Source: Monosporascus cannonballus
Lineage: Eukaryota; Ascomycota; Sordariomycetes; Xylariales
Assembly (NCBI GenBank): GCA_004154925.1
Contig: QJNS01000478.1
Location: 1-25,999, forward strand
Length of the DNA: 25,999 nt
Reading direction: 5' to 3'
Every line of letters starts with the position of its first letter. Position 1 is the first letter of the stretch. Below, piece after piece: positions 1 through 12,060 of the stretch. The notes below the pieces were generated by a model, which was given only the letters and a program-made list of their open reading frames with translations, was not told the origin of the DNA and did no database searches. The translations under genes and the position numbers were made by a program.

Positions 1-91
<91 letters not shown>
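1..91. repeat. (TAA)30 microsatellite
   Basis: Thirty uninterrupted copies of TAA open the window before the sequence turns into irregular AT-rich DNA. No telomere-type repeat is present. The run may simply be where an assembly stopped. Confidence 0.97.
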
Positions 92-1820
92 TTATTAAAC
101 GTTAATATTATAATTATTTTTTTAATTTAAGGCATTTACGATATTATTCTACGGACTAAAAAGAAAAAGAGAAAGATTTTAAATATACAAAATAAAGAAA
201 AACATAAACTCATAAAATATAAAGCGTAAATTTATTATTATAATAATTATTATTACCGTAATTATAAGCGAAAAATCATAATAATGTTTTAGCATATAGA
301 ATATACATAAACCTTATTTCTTTTGTTAATTAAATTAATTTATTATGGTATTTTTTTATAACTAAGAATATAAAAATTATAATAAGAAGATTTAAAGAAA
401 TATCTATTTGTACTTAAGAAATATATCGTAATATAACAGCTAACGGTTTAACTAACTATTAAACCTAAGTTGTACAGATTTATATTAATGAAAATATTGT
501 CAGATTTCAAGTAATAAATTTAATAATTTATTACGTTTAGTAATATTAAAAACGTTTTATATAAGAAAGTATTATTACAAACTAATATAATTTAAATTAT
601 AGAAATAAACGTATTTTTATACTGTTATTCTTACGTATTTAATTTTTCTTTACTTAATACTACTTATTTAAACAACTTACTAAATAATCTTTAATTAAGT
701 AATTAATTATGTTCAATTAATTTCTATTAAACGTTTATTATATAACTTAACTGAGTTATGTTTTATTTTAATCGTAATCCAACCGTTTTCGAAACTGGTA
801 TTTAATTAAATTATAATGCGATTTTCTCTTTTTTTAGAATTTTATCTCGAAATTATTTTTCTTCCTTTGAATAAATATTTTTCTTTTTTAAAATATCTAG
901 TTATATTATTAAACCTCATCGTTAAAGTCTGTTTTTTATCGTCTATAACCAAAATCTACCTTTTATTTTTTACGAATTTAACTTCAAAATTAGGCCGTGC
1001 TTTTTACATTTTTTACAAAATAAAAAATACGAAATAATAAAACATATTTCGAAATATAAAGTTTATATAAGACGTAATTACCTTTATGACGCAATAAATA
1101 TTCCGTTATTGTTTTAAAGAAAATATTGGTATTGAAAATTAACCATTAAAGCGTAAATAGATATTCGTAAAAAACATTATTAATAGAAAATAAATAAAAC
1201 TATTACGTACTTAATTTATTTTTATAAATAAAGCGCTTTTTTCACTTTAATAATATTAAAATAATATAATAAAAATTACAAGCTTTAAAAATATTAAAAA
1301 ACAAAAACGAGAAAAACAGGTTGCCGTTAAGGCTTTTACTATCGTATTAAATTTTGCTTATAATTTAATTAACACATCTTTAACGGATATTTTAAAAACT
1401 ATAAATTGGAATATTATTATTTCTAGTAATCTCGTTATTGTTAGTAAAAAGTCTTTAATAAATGTTATATATTTATATTGTTTTTATAAGTTTTTAGACA
1501 TTTTCGAAATTTTAAATTTTCAAGTTAATTAAATATTAAAAAAATTTATTTTCTTTTTATATTATATTTGGTTTTATTTTATATATAATTTAAGTTCTAT
1601 TTCTTTATCGTTTTATTCTATATAAACATTAATGATATTTATTATTAATATACGTAAAAAACATAGGTAATTAAACGTATTTTATTTTTAAATGAAATAT
1701 CTAATTAATAATTATTTTCTAAAATTTTCTTAATAATTTTATATAAACTAATATACTCAAAATCAAACTTTTTAATTAAGTTATTATATTTAGATGTTTT
1801 TTATAATTAAGTAAATTATT
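92..1820. other. AT-rich gene-less stretch, unidentified decayed repeat
   Basis: No LTR pair, intact gene or recognisable domain was found. Two stop-free runs stand out. Positions 816-1037 (+) start with ATG and encode 73 residues dominated by Phe, Leu, Ile and Lys. Positions 1260-1532 (+) are open for 90 codons without an ATG. At this AT content a few such runs are expected by chance, so neither is called a gene. The stretch is most likely another RIP-destroyed transposon. Confidence 0.6.
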
Positions 1821-2040
1821 ATAAAAGGGTTTAAATAAACGATCTGCGATCAGTTGCCAATAAGAGTTTATTTTCTAGCTAAAGAGAAAAGAAAAGAAAG
1901 ATGAAAATACAGTTATTTATGTGTTTGTATATAAGGCGCTGCGTTAATGCTGCTTGGTACCGGCGTTTATCCGGTGTCATATAATAAGGCTCCATATAGC
2001 TCTATTATATTACTCTCTACCTTTCCCAAAAGGAGTTAAC
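1821..2040 (-). repeat. Element A 3' LTR (left copy)
   Basis: This matches 7644-7859 over its whole length with scattered transitions and a few small gaps. The best preserved core, around 1921-1990, holds the shared stretches GCTGCTTGGTACCGGCG and TATATAAGGCG. Similarity stops just after GTTAAC at 2040. The left end is approximate because RIP has blurred the terminal TG/CA. Confidence 0.87.
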
Positions 2041-2659
2041 TTATTGCAAAATCAATAATCGCGTTAATCCTTAATTTTTAATTAATTCTTCTGCCCCGTA
2101 TAAAAAAGGACGTATTAAGTATAAAAATAACAAATCCCGTTATATAAGTTCGTTTTGCGATATTTTCGTACTTTTTCCGCGCTATTTATTAAGTTACGTT
2201 ACAAACTAAATTAATAGCCGTTAATAATCGTATTATTAACGTTTTCGAAAACCTCGTAATCGTAACTTAGACAGCTAAAAAAAAATTCCGGTTTTGCCGG
2301 AATCTAATATAAATAAAACCGAATAATCGCGCGCTTTAAATATTTAATTTTTACGTAACGTTAACGTTGCAAATTCGTAAAGTAAATCGTTAAATTTATA
2401 AGTTTTTAAAAGTAATGAAACAATGTCGTAACCGGCATATTATTTCTATAACTTTTAATTTCTTTTTAATATACTTTATTCGTAAACAGCAAAAGCATTA
2501 TTTTAATGTTTATTTGTGAATTATATAAGGTTGTTCCTAAACGGCTTTCTTAAATTTCCCGCATTACTTACGTACCGTTCGGCCGGTACTTTTAAGCTGG
2601 ACTTTTACCCGTCCGCTTTCGAATAATACGTTAAATTTGGGGTTTGTTATTAATAGCTG

Positions 2660-2963
2660 TATTACCGTATTTTTTTTAGAACTGCTATAAAGCCGCCGTA
2701 TCTGCGAATTTCTTAAGCGGCTCCTAAATCGGTTTTGCGTAATTTAATTATTTTACCTAGACTTGGCGTATAAAGCCTTTTTTTATTTTTTTTGGTCCGA
2801 GCTTAAAAGATATTTTCGATTTTGAATTCCAGTTCGTTATTTTCTTTAACAATAATAAAAAAAGGTTACGGCTTACGCGTTTTAATAAATTAATATAAAA
2901 ATAATAATAAATCTTTTTAAATATATTTAATTCGATAAAGTAAAAATTAATTATTTTGATCAC
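2660..2963 (-). pseudogene. Element A integrase tail and chromodomain remnant
   Basis: Positions 2757-2963 remain open on the reverse strand and encode the end of the integrase region, including an N-L-L-K-R stretch that sits where Gypsy polyproteins have the H-V-S-L-L-K type signature. Reading on in frame, the next codons give V-K-stop-L-N-Y-A-K-P-I-stop-E-P-L, which lines up with the V-K-W...T-W-E-P core of a chromodomain. Both tryptophan positions are stops (2748-2750 and 2724-2726), as expected from TGG turned into TAA or TAG. Chromodomains bind methylated histone H3 tails through an aromatic cage, so this copy could neither be translated through nor bind. Domain assignment rests on pattern reading, not a profile search. 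Confidence 0.72.
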
Positions 2964-5900
2964 TTAATATTTGGCTTAAAATTACCTTAACCTTTTTAAC
3001 GATTAGGAAATAACGATATTTTTTAAGGATAACCAGATTTTATCGTTAATTTCGTATTTTTCGACAGAAAAACAACGTTTATTTGCTACTTTTTTTTAGG
3101 TTTACTAGGCCGCCGCTATTGCGACTTAGGCGAATTTCATATTTTTTTCGTAATTCTTTGACGAAATTTTCCGTTTTTATATATAAAATTTTCTTAATTG
3201 CCAAACTGCTTTTTATTTGGAGAATCGGGTTAACGTAATACCCGTAAAGCAAAAAAAAATTAATTTTACCGAAATTATATTTTAGTTATTAATCGCAAAT
3301 ATCGTCTTTGGGAAAAATTTATTTTATTTCTATTGAGAATACGTTACAAAAGTTCGCAAATAAATTCATATCTTTTAATTAGCCTTTTCCGTAACATTAT
3401 CGGTTTTTAGGTAAGTTACAGTAAAAAAATATTATTTTATCCTTATTAATTCGCAAAATTTGATTTAGAATTTCCTTGCCTAATTAATTCTTTTATTATG
3501 TATAATAATTTTAAGAGAAATATGGGATTTCTAATATATTTTAATAAATACCTTAATATATATTTTTACATTTATCGAACGTATCGTTTTTAGGATTATT
3601 GTTTTATATAAATAATTTATTATAACTATTAAAAAATGTAAATCGTATTTAAAAACGGCTAATAAGTTAATTATGAAATGGATCGGTAATTCGTTAAAAA
3701 ACTATTCGAAAACCAGAAATAATTTTAATAATCATTTTTTTTTATTTTTCTATATATTTTTATGGCCGTATGTATCGTAATTCTTATAGAATTACCTTAC
3801 CATACGATATATACCCGGCCAAAAAAAACTTTTCGAAAATACCGTTATTGTAATTTTTTTACCTAGGTGGCCTCTTATATAAAAATCGTAAGTATTTTAT
3901 ATTAAAGCCGTTTTAAATAATTTTTAATTTAAGATTTAAAGGCGTTTCCAAAATTAAGAAAAACCTTTAACGTTTAAAATATATTCCGCGATTAATATTA
4001 ATAATTTTAATTCTCTAAGAAAATTACGCTTTTTTTTATAATGGCTTTAATAATACGGTCGTAATTTTTATTATGTTTTAACGTTACGTTTTAAAGTTTT
4101 TAAAAATTTTTATAATATTAAAATATTTACGTTTTGCGAAATAACCCGTCGTTTTTAGCTTTAATATTATTAATTACTATCGTATTTTAAGCGCATTTTA
4201 ACGTTTTGTAAGCAATACAAATAATTACTTATCTTTTATTAATTGAAATTTTCGTATAATTTTTCGCCTATTGCTTTCCTTTATAAGCATATTTTATTTT
4301 TTATGCGAAAATATATCGGCTTTAATATTTAAACGGCCGATACGGAATTCGAAATAAATATTAAAATGGGATAATTCTCTAATTATTTTATTTAACGTTC
4401 GTTTATTTTTTTTAATAATTATGAAATATTTCAAATTTTTGTAATCGGTAATAATCTTAAACGGGGTTATTACGTTACGTAATTTTATATTTTATGTTTT
4501 TAAATAATTTATTACCGTTAAAAAGTTTTATTATATATTTCGTAATTAATTTTAATAAAAATTAATTTCCTAAAATAATAAATAACCGGACGTAATATTT
4601 TTAATTTATCGGCCTAAGATAAATAATTTCCGTATATTATTTTTAAATAATTTGCTTTTAATATTATAAGCTTTTCGAGGTTTTATCACGTTAAAATCGA
4701 TTTCGTTATAAAGGCGCTTTTAAAACGTTCGAACGTTATTTCTTTTTTTTCTCTTAACGAAATAAAGTTTTTTTCCGAATTAAAGTTATTAACGGTACCG
4801 ATATATCCGTATAATAGGTTATAAAGTTGCGGTAAAAATTTGCGAATCTTAAGAAGTTTCGGATTTTTTTAAATGTTTTAGAAATTTCTTATTTTTTGAT
4901 TACGCGTAATTTCTTAGAGTCCATTCGTATCCTCTTCCCGGCGTCTATAATAAATCTAAATTATTTTATCGTTTTTATAACGAATTCGTATTTAAAAATA
5001 TTCAGACTTAAATCTGCTTTTTTTAAGCGACTTAGAACCTTCTTCAATTTTTGCATATAATTCTCCTTAAATCCGGAGGAAAAAATAAGAATATTATCTA
5101 TATATATTAAGCAAAAAACGTCGAAATATTTTCTTAGAACCCCGTTAACGTATTGCTAAAAGGTTATAAAAGCTTTGCATAAGTCGAACGATATAACCAG
5201 TTATTCGTATAAACCGAAACGTATTTAGAATATCGTTTTCTTTTATTTTTTTCCTTGATTCTAATTTTATAAAACGTTATTTAGATATTTACTTTCGTAA
5301 ATTATTTAACGTAAAAAAATAACTTTAAAGTTTTTGAAATAAGGAGTAAAAGGTAATGGTTTTTTTCGGTTATTATATCTAATATCCGATAATGGTAATA
5401 AAAATTTAACCTTTTTCCGAGTTTCTTTACAAATAAAATCGGAACCCTTACAGATTAATTACTTACGTAAATATATCTTTTATTTAAAAGGTTTGTTAAG
5501 GTTTTCTTTAAGGTTAATAATTCGTTTTTAATTATATTATATAAAGGCTCTTATAATGTTAGCATTTTCCTTATTATTTTATTTTTACGTAATAAGATTA
5601 TATAGTTTATTCCAGAACGGGGTAAAGGTAAAACATTACCTAATTTTTTATCGAATAACTTCCGAAATGCTTTTAACCTAAACGGAAACTTTTCGTTAAT
5701 TTTCATTTTTTTTCTTAAGCGTTAACACCTTATTAATATTGGCTAAAATAATTGAAAATAATTAAATTTCTCATTTAATCCTTTTAATCTTTTTTATTTT
5801 TCGAAATTCCGCCCTGAAAACGGTAATTAAAATTTTTTTCGTTTTACGAATTATTCGTATATTATTTTCTTAAACTTCGTATTTTTTTTCGTAAACCGTT

Positions 5901-6260
5901 ATATAACCTATTACGCTTATCGTTAAAAAGTGCTTTTACGTTATATATACGATATCGTAACGTTTTATTTAAAGCTTTTTTAAAATTAAAAAGTAATTAA
6001 AGTTATTAATAATATATGCAAATATCCTAGCCTTAAAACCGTTAATATCTATTTCTATATATATTTTTTCCTTAATTTCTTTCGTTATTATCGGTTTTTT
6101 TTTCGAATTTCTTTTAATCCGCGTAATTTTATTAAAATATGCGATAACCGTAAGCGTTTTACTAACGTCTTATTTATTATAACAAAATATTTATATCCTT
6201 AATTAATAAAAATTTCCATAAATCTTTCTTAATTAATACATGTATCGATAATAAATAAAA
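2964..6260 (-). pseudogene. Element A pol remnant (protease, RT, RNase H, integrase)
   Basis: Read on the reverse strand, several Gypsy pol landmarks survive. A protease-like D-T-C lies at about 6238-6246. A reverse-transcriptase core follows, with R-F-G-L-Y-E-stop-L-V near 5170-5220 and then the catalytic box at 5093-5104 reading Y-I-D-N followed by I-L-I-F-S. The RNase H end reads I-T-D-Y-K-N-L near 4430-4450 and A-D-I-F-S-H near 4300. An integrase zinc-binding and core region lies around 3500-3850. The second catalytic aspartate of the RT is Asn, which removes polymerase activity by itself. Many in-frame TAA and TAG codons and at least one frame change are present. Intervals between landmarks are too eroded to give exact domain ends. 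Confidence 0.82.
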
Positions 6261-6429
6261 TACCGTTTATATTTTGTTTCGCGATTTTTACTTCGGCCTA
6301 GCTCGTTTTTTGTTCCCGAACGCGCCGACATTTAAAAATTACCTTTTTTCTTTTTCGTTTTTAAATTCCGATTTTTCGTTTTCGTATATTTTTAACGAAC
6401 TAATTCTTTTTTGCGATTTTTTTGCTAAT

Positions 6430-7210
6430 AAAAACGGGTAGCGGTTCGCCCTATAATTAAAACGCCTATAACGTAAGTAAAGGCCTTTCGCTTTACGGGC
6501 GTTCCGTTCCTTTTAAGTTATTTATCGCGCGTATTATTTTAATATTAGAGGTAAGGTTTGGGGTTTCTGCTTTTGCCGTCTTATTACTAAAATACCTGTT
6601 ATGCTTATATCGTTATTTAGATTATTTCCTCCTTAACTATTACCGTCCGATTAAATTATTAGAAAATTATTCGTTTTTTTTCGCATTATTCCTTTAAAAC
6701 GTCCGGCGATTTCCATTATTTTATTTATTTATACGGTATAATTTTGAGGCAGATTTATTAAAATTAAAATTTAAAGGAATGTTTTATTGAATGCTCTTTT
6801 TGAAAATATAAACTTGGTTTTTATTGGCCAAATAATCCTTTTCGCATTTGCTAACGTTTTTTCAAATAAGAGATAAAATAACGAAAATTTCGTATTATCG
6901 GTTTATCTTAAACTTCGAAAATATTCGGCTGTTTTTTTATACCGATTATTATATTATTTATATAATATTTCAAAAAACCTATAGAAATATAAATACTATT
7001 TAAGCTTTCGATAATATAATAAATAATAATTATACATTATATATTAATTTCGAATTTTTCGTATATAGTGTAAAATTACTTACGAACTTTTTTTATAAAA
7101 ATAACGTTTATTTCGAACTTATAAGTTATAAATACGTATTATTCGGGGAACCTTTTTTTATCCCGTCGAACTTCTCCGGCCAAAATAACGGCTTCCGTTT
7201 AGCTTTTGTT
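6430..7210 (-). pseudogene. Element A gag remnant with lost zinc knuckle
   Basis: Near 7140-7190 the reverse strand reads W-P-E-K-F-D-G, typical of the start of the capsid domain of fungal Gypsy Gag proteins. At 6438-6479 a 14-codon window reads Y-L-R-Y-R-R-F-N-Y-R-A-N-R-Y, which matches the C-x2-C-x4-H-x4-C spacing of a retroviral-type zinc knuckle with all four metal ligands changed to Tyr. TGY-to-TAY and CAY-to-TAY are the RIP-type transitions, so the motif is decayed rather than absent. Gag would normally package the element RNA into particles; this copy is dead. Confidence 0.72.
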
Positions 7211-7643
7211 ATTAATTCGGTTGTTCGAACCGTTCTTACAAAATGACCTAACTGCGTTTCTAATCGTTACTAGGTTAAAGAAAAATCGGTATTCGTAAGG
7301 GTTATTACGTTCCGAACTTATAATTAAATAATAAATTTTTGTTAAATAATTAAGCTGTTTTTAAGTTATTCGACCGTTTATATTAATTCCTTATTTGCCT
7401 TATATTTCGCTTTTATATAGTTACGAAATTAGACTGCTTTTTTTTGCTTTTCTCGAACTAATAACTTATGCGCTGTTCTATAACCGCCATCGAACTTATT
7501 AGGATTTCCGTTATAGCGCTAAATACCTTCTATAACTCTGGGTTAACAAAGGCCCTTTACTGGGCCCTGTAAAAAGCGTTCGAAAATCTTAATATCTGAT
7601 TCCGAACGTCTTTTGCTTTGCTAAATAATAAGCTAGAAAATAT

Positions 7644-7859
7644 ATAAAAAGCTTTACTTAAGCGGTCTGCAATCAGTTACCAATAAAAGTTTATTTTCTA
7701 GCTAAAAAGAAAAAAATAAAAAAATGAAAATATAATTATGTATATATTCGTATATAAGGCGTTGCGCTAATGCTGCTTGGTACCGGCGTTTGTCCGATGC
7801 CCTATAATAGGGCTTTATACAGCCCTATCACAATTATTTTTCCTTTTTAAAAGGTTAAT
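7644..7859 (-). repeat. Element A 5' LTR (right copy)
   Basis: This is the partner of 1821-2040. Shared blocks include the GCTGCTTGGTACCGGCG core and the run TTTATTTTCTAGCTAAA. Compared with the left copy it has more A where that copy has G, which points to independent RIP in the two LTRs. A 12 bp inverted repeat, AGCTAGAAAATA at 7631-7642 and TATTTTCTAGCT at 7692-7703, straddles its inner edge. Confidence 0.87.
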
Positions 7860-9070
7860 GTTTTATCTTTTTTAAGTATACTATTTATTTAGTTAATTAT
7901 ATACAAATTATATTTTTACTTTTATTTTCTAGCATAATTATTTAAATTCTTTTAATATAAATATTATTTTAATAATAATAAGTTTTTCGTATACGTTATT
8001 ATCACTATTATATATAAATGCGAAATTTATAGATATTAAAACAGGTCTAATATTTTATAATATTTAATATTATAAATTAATTAAAAGGCAAATAGCTTTG
8101 GAACTTATATTTTAATTTATAATTAATGTAACATTGTAAATATATTTTTAATATTTGGTTTATTTACTTAATGTATCAGTTCGTTTAAAGTATAAATATA
8201 TTAAATAATTTATATTTTAAGCCGATTTATATTTTAAATTTTGGCGAAAATTTAAAAATAAGTAAAGACCATTTATCGAAAATAACTTCGCATAATAATT
8301 TATATATATTAAAAGAAATTTAAAAATACATTATGTTTTTAATATTAATATTTTTTCGAATAACGTAAAATATTAAGAGCTTTTGTAAATTTATTAATTA
8401 TTAGGCCAATATCATAAAGATTATATTATCGTTATATTTATTTAATTATTATTATTATTATGAAAAATAACAAATAAATTAAAATTATTTTAAGGTTTTA
8501 TATATCTTTTGATATGTATATAGCTAATATTTATATATATCCCGTATTACGTTTATAAAATATATTTTAAAAATTTATAATTTATTTATTTTCTTATTTT
8601 CTATTAAATCATTGTCATATTTTTTTTATTTTTAATATATTTCTTATATAGTAATTTATATAGGCGCAAGTTGTTATAAATATAAATATTTCTTTAAATT
8701 AATATTGAAAATTATATAAGTAACTTTAACTAACTTTTTTTCGAAATTTAGATGTTTATTTAAAATATTTATTTTATTTTTTAAAAGGCTTTTTTAAATA
8801 ATAACGAAATCGAAATTGGTTATTTTTTTATATATCGTAATTCTCGTCTCGTAAATCTTTTGGTCGTAATAAGATAAATAAAACTTGAATAATCTGTATA
8901 AATATAAATTTAATAAAGATTTTCCTTGAAAAATACCTAAACTTTCGAAAAACCATAATAAAAGTCATAAATTCCTTATTTAAAATAACGCATTTAAATT
9001 CGATTCCATTAAATTAATACTAAAAAAATACGATTAAATATAATTTATATTAATTATTTTGTTATTTAAC
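7860..9070. other. AT-rich gene-less stretch
   Basis: This is RIP-type sequence with no readable domain, LTR pair or RNA gene. If the island at 9071-9357 is a 3' LTR with its polypurine tract, this stretch could be the ruined body of that element, but I could not recognise any pol motif in it. Confidence 0.6.
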
Positions 9071-9357
9071 TGTTGAAGTGGGGCGGAATGTTACATCCAT
9101 GATCAGGCTCGGCTAATCAGAAAGCCCGAGTCTCGCATATATATTAAGAAGTTCTTTTTCGCCATAGGTTCAACCCCGAGACATTTTAAGCCATTATCAC
9201 TATTTAGCACATTTTTTGTCATTTTTAGTTATCGAGGTTTAACACTAGCAATATAATCGGATTAAGTTCTTAATTTCGACAATTCCATTCTGTACCGTGA
9301 TATAAAACGTTTATCCGCATTAATCAAGATTAATTTTCTCCCCCACCCTAATTTGCT
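9071..9357 (+). repeat. Lightly mutated island, probable LTR with polypurine-like start
   Basis: Base composition jumps here to near normal and CpA/TpG reappear. A purine-rich stretch GAAGTGGGGCGGAA at 9075-9088 runs directly into TGTTACATCC at 9089, the arrangement expected of a polypurine tract meeting the start of a 3' LTR on the forward strand. The far end, after a CT-rich run near 9340-9350, is not defined. No second copy is present in the window and no target duplication was found. It could be a solo LTR or the end of a destroyed element. Confidence 0.5.
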
Positions 9358-10836
9358 ATTATATTTAATATATAATGCGAAGTATGGATTTTTAATTTAA
9401 TAAAACGAAATAAATCGTATATAATTTATATTAACTTTTAAATAATCGTATTTTTGATTTACTAAAACTTTTGTTTTACTTATAATATTTATTTAAATTC
9501 TTTTTATTTGTTAATAAAATTAATTAAAAATATAATAATTTTGTTAAAATTTTAAAGAAACTTCTTATAATAGCTATTAAAGCTTACAAGGTTTATACGT
9601 TTATATTTATCGTTAATATTTATTATTTTATATTTATAACAATTTGTTAGAAATTTACCTTGGTATATTTTAAACTATTAATATATTTTAAGTATTTTAT
9701 TTTCTATTTATAAAATGTACTTTTTTTACGTTAATTAAAAATTTAACGTTTAATAAAACTTAAAGAATTTTAAAACCGTATTCTATATGCACCTTTTTAG
9801 TTTTCGAATAAATAAAAATATTGTTAAGATAATATATAACAAAAATATTAAAATATTTTCGTAATATATAATTTATTATTTGATAAAATATTTTAATATA
9901 TTCGTAAATCTTATTAACGTAAATAAATGTTTCAATGATTTATATTTTTAAAAAAAACTTTATTCGTATCTTCTTTTAATTAAAATAAAGTTAAATATAT
10001 TTTTAAAAATAAAGATTATAAACTATAAAGATTTAAAAAATCAGTTTTTATTTTAATATTTAAAATATTAATAATTAGTCGTTAATAATAATATCGTTTA
10101 ATTATCGGTAATTAACTCTACATCATAATTTATTATATTTTTAAATACAAAACATATAAGATATTTTACGGGTAATTTCGAAAATCAACAATAATGTTTA
10201 TAACTGATTTTTCAGATATTTTTTAAACGCGCATAATTTATTTTTATTAAAATTGTAAATAAGGTAATACTTTATAAACATGTCTTGTTTTTAAAATTAT
10301 CTTATAATTTTATTTATTATATTTTAATAGCTTTATATTAAAAATGTTTTAAATGTATTTCCTATATCGATTATATTATAATAATATATTAATTAAACTT
10401 TTCAATTTTTAAATATTTTATTTTAAATCGTGATATAATTACTTAAATGTTAGTTTAATAATAATAACGATATATTATATTCTTTTTTAACATTTATGTT
10501 TTTATATTTTATGTTTTTTTAAAATATCAAAGTACTTCTCGTACTTTCATATTTATATTTATTCTCATTTTCGATAAATTATTAAAATGTTATTTTCTCT
10601 ATTTTATTTTTAATACAATATTAAACATATTTTACTTAATTAAATATTTCAGTAATTAAAACTTTGTATTAATATATTTATAATATTTTAAGATTATAGT
10701 AAATGTGAAATAAAATATCGAAATTAACCGTTTAATTCTAACGAACTTATTATATAACTACCTAAAGGTATAAGTAATATCCGAAATAAGGTCTTAATTT
10801 ATAGGTAATAATAAGGCGAAAAATAATTTAACAATT
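9358..10836. other. AT-rich gene-less stretch
   Basis: Strongly AT-biased, RIP-type sequence with long T and A tracts. No recognisable coding remnant, repeat pair or structural RNA was seen on either strand. Confidence 0.6.
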
Positions 10837-11149
10837 TGTTCGTTACAAAATTTTAAGAACTTTTTTATAATAAAGAACGGCTGCCTTTAGCTGTAGGCTT
10901 AGATTAATAGCTAAGGAGCGAAACTAAGTAGGTGCTATTTATATAAAAGATCGATTTATCATATATCCCAATTCCTCAAAGTGAGTATATCGTAGATCTG
11001 TTGGATCTGTATGATCTGGTCCCAGATCACTCAAATTAACTAGATCACCTTAAGAACCAAACTTCCTTGTCCGGAATTTAGCCGTAACAGGTCTACGCTA
11101 GGCTTTAAAGGTCTGTCTCCTCGAGACAGAAATCTCTGTTCTTGTAATA
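10837..11149 (+). repeat. Probable solo LTR island with TATA box
   Basis: The stretch opens with TGTTCGTTAC and ends with TTGTAATA, which would be a TG...CA LTR if the last CA had mutated to TA. Inside are a TATA-type box (TATATAAAAG, 10940-10949) and a cluster of GATCTG words around 10995-11025. The right-hand two thirds are nearly free of RIP, unlike the DNA on both sides. No matching copy occurs in the window, and the 5 bp flanks do not agree, so LTR identity rests on structure only. Confidence 0.45.
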
Positions 11150-11790
11150 TTAATATTATTTTTATATAAAAAATCTCGAAATAATTAATTTTATACAAAA
11201 GTTTTCGTTATTATAATCAAAATCCTAATTTTCAGTTTTTATAATTATTTAAAATTTTAACTTATTTTTCATAACGAAATAGATTTATTAATAACGTTTA
11301 ATATAATATAACTTTTGTTTAAAACTTTATAATTTACTATTACAATATATTAATACGTTTTATTCGTATGTTTAAAATAAAAAAATTATTAACAACTTTT
11401 ATTATTACGTTTAAACCCTTTTTTAAAAAGATTATTTAAGCTTTTATTAACTTACGATTTTTTTTGTAAATAATCTTTTTTTATTTTCTTTTCGAATTTG
11501 TTAAATTTTATTATTTTTTATAATATATTAAATTAGTATATTTATTGTTTTTATTGGCGGAGTAATTGTCAAATTATATTAATATTTTTAATTAATTTAT
11601 ATTTTTTTACTCGATTTAGTAAATTATTTTCTCGTATAATATACAGGATTCTATGAAGCCTTTTATATTTTGTCGTTTTCTTAATAAAGGTTTTAAATAA
11701 ACTATCGAATTTTTTTAAACCTCGTTTTTTTACCTGGTTTATAATAAATATTAATTAAAATAAAAAGTCCGTAATAATTTTCTAGCAATA
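11150..11790. other. AT-rich gene-less stretch
   Basis: RIP-type sequence without a recognisable gene, domain or repeat partner. Confidence 0.6.
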
Positions 11791-12060
11791 TGTTACGGCA
11801 CTAGCAAAGCGGCTTATTTAAGCCGCCGTTTCGCTATATGTACGCAAGCGCTACACGCTTGCTAAATAGCTCTCTTTTTTCTTCCTCGTACAACAATAGA
11901 ATTTGCCTCATCGTGATCAGGACTCCATTTTGGCGATTGTGGCTGCGCCTGCGGCGCAGCAGTCGTAGCCACAGCTATAGCTTTTAATCAAGAAATATCT
12001 GTCAAGGATCCAATATATCAGCTAAACTCCTTTAAGAATAATGTCTACAAAATCAATAAA
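11791..12060 (+). repeat. Probable LTR island with three hairpins
   Basis: The island starts TGTTACGGCAC, the same first 11 bases as the island at 22095. It is nearly unmutated, with GC close to normal. Three strong inverted repeats follow: GCGGCTTA/TAAGCCGC at 11809-11826, GCAAGCG/CGCTTGC at 11844-11862, and CTGCGCC/GGCGCAG at 11943-11959 inside an outer GTGGCT/AGCCAC at 11939-11972. The right end is unclear. An LTR start is the best explanation; a foldback or miniature element is the main alternative. Confidence 0.5.

Larger units (their letters stand above)
1821..7859 (-). mobile_element. Element A: degenerate Ty3/Gypsy chromodomain LTR retrotransposon
   Basis: Two copies of a ~220 bp repeat about 5.8 kb apart flank reverse-strand remains of Gag, protease, reverse transcriptase, RNase H, integrase and chromodomain, in the order typical of Ty3/Gypsy elements. 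Total length is about 6.0 kb. All reading frames are broken by stops that fit RIP, so the element cannot be autonomous. I could not fix the outer ends to the base or find a target-site duplication. The domains give the strand clearly: the 5' LTR is the right-hand copy and the 3' LTR the left-hand copy. Confidence 0.88.

Noticed and set aside
816..1037. 73-residue open frame in AT-rich DNA
   Set aside because: It is very rich in Phe, Leu, Ile and Lys, as any frame in such DNA would be, with no family resemblance and RIP-type surroundings.
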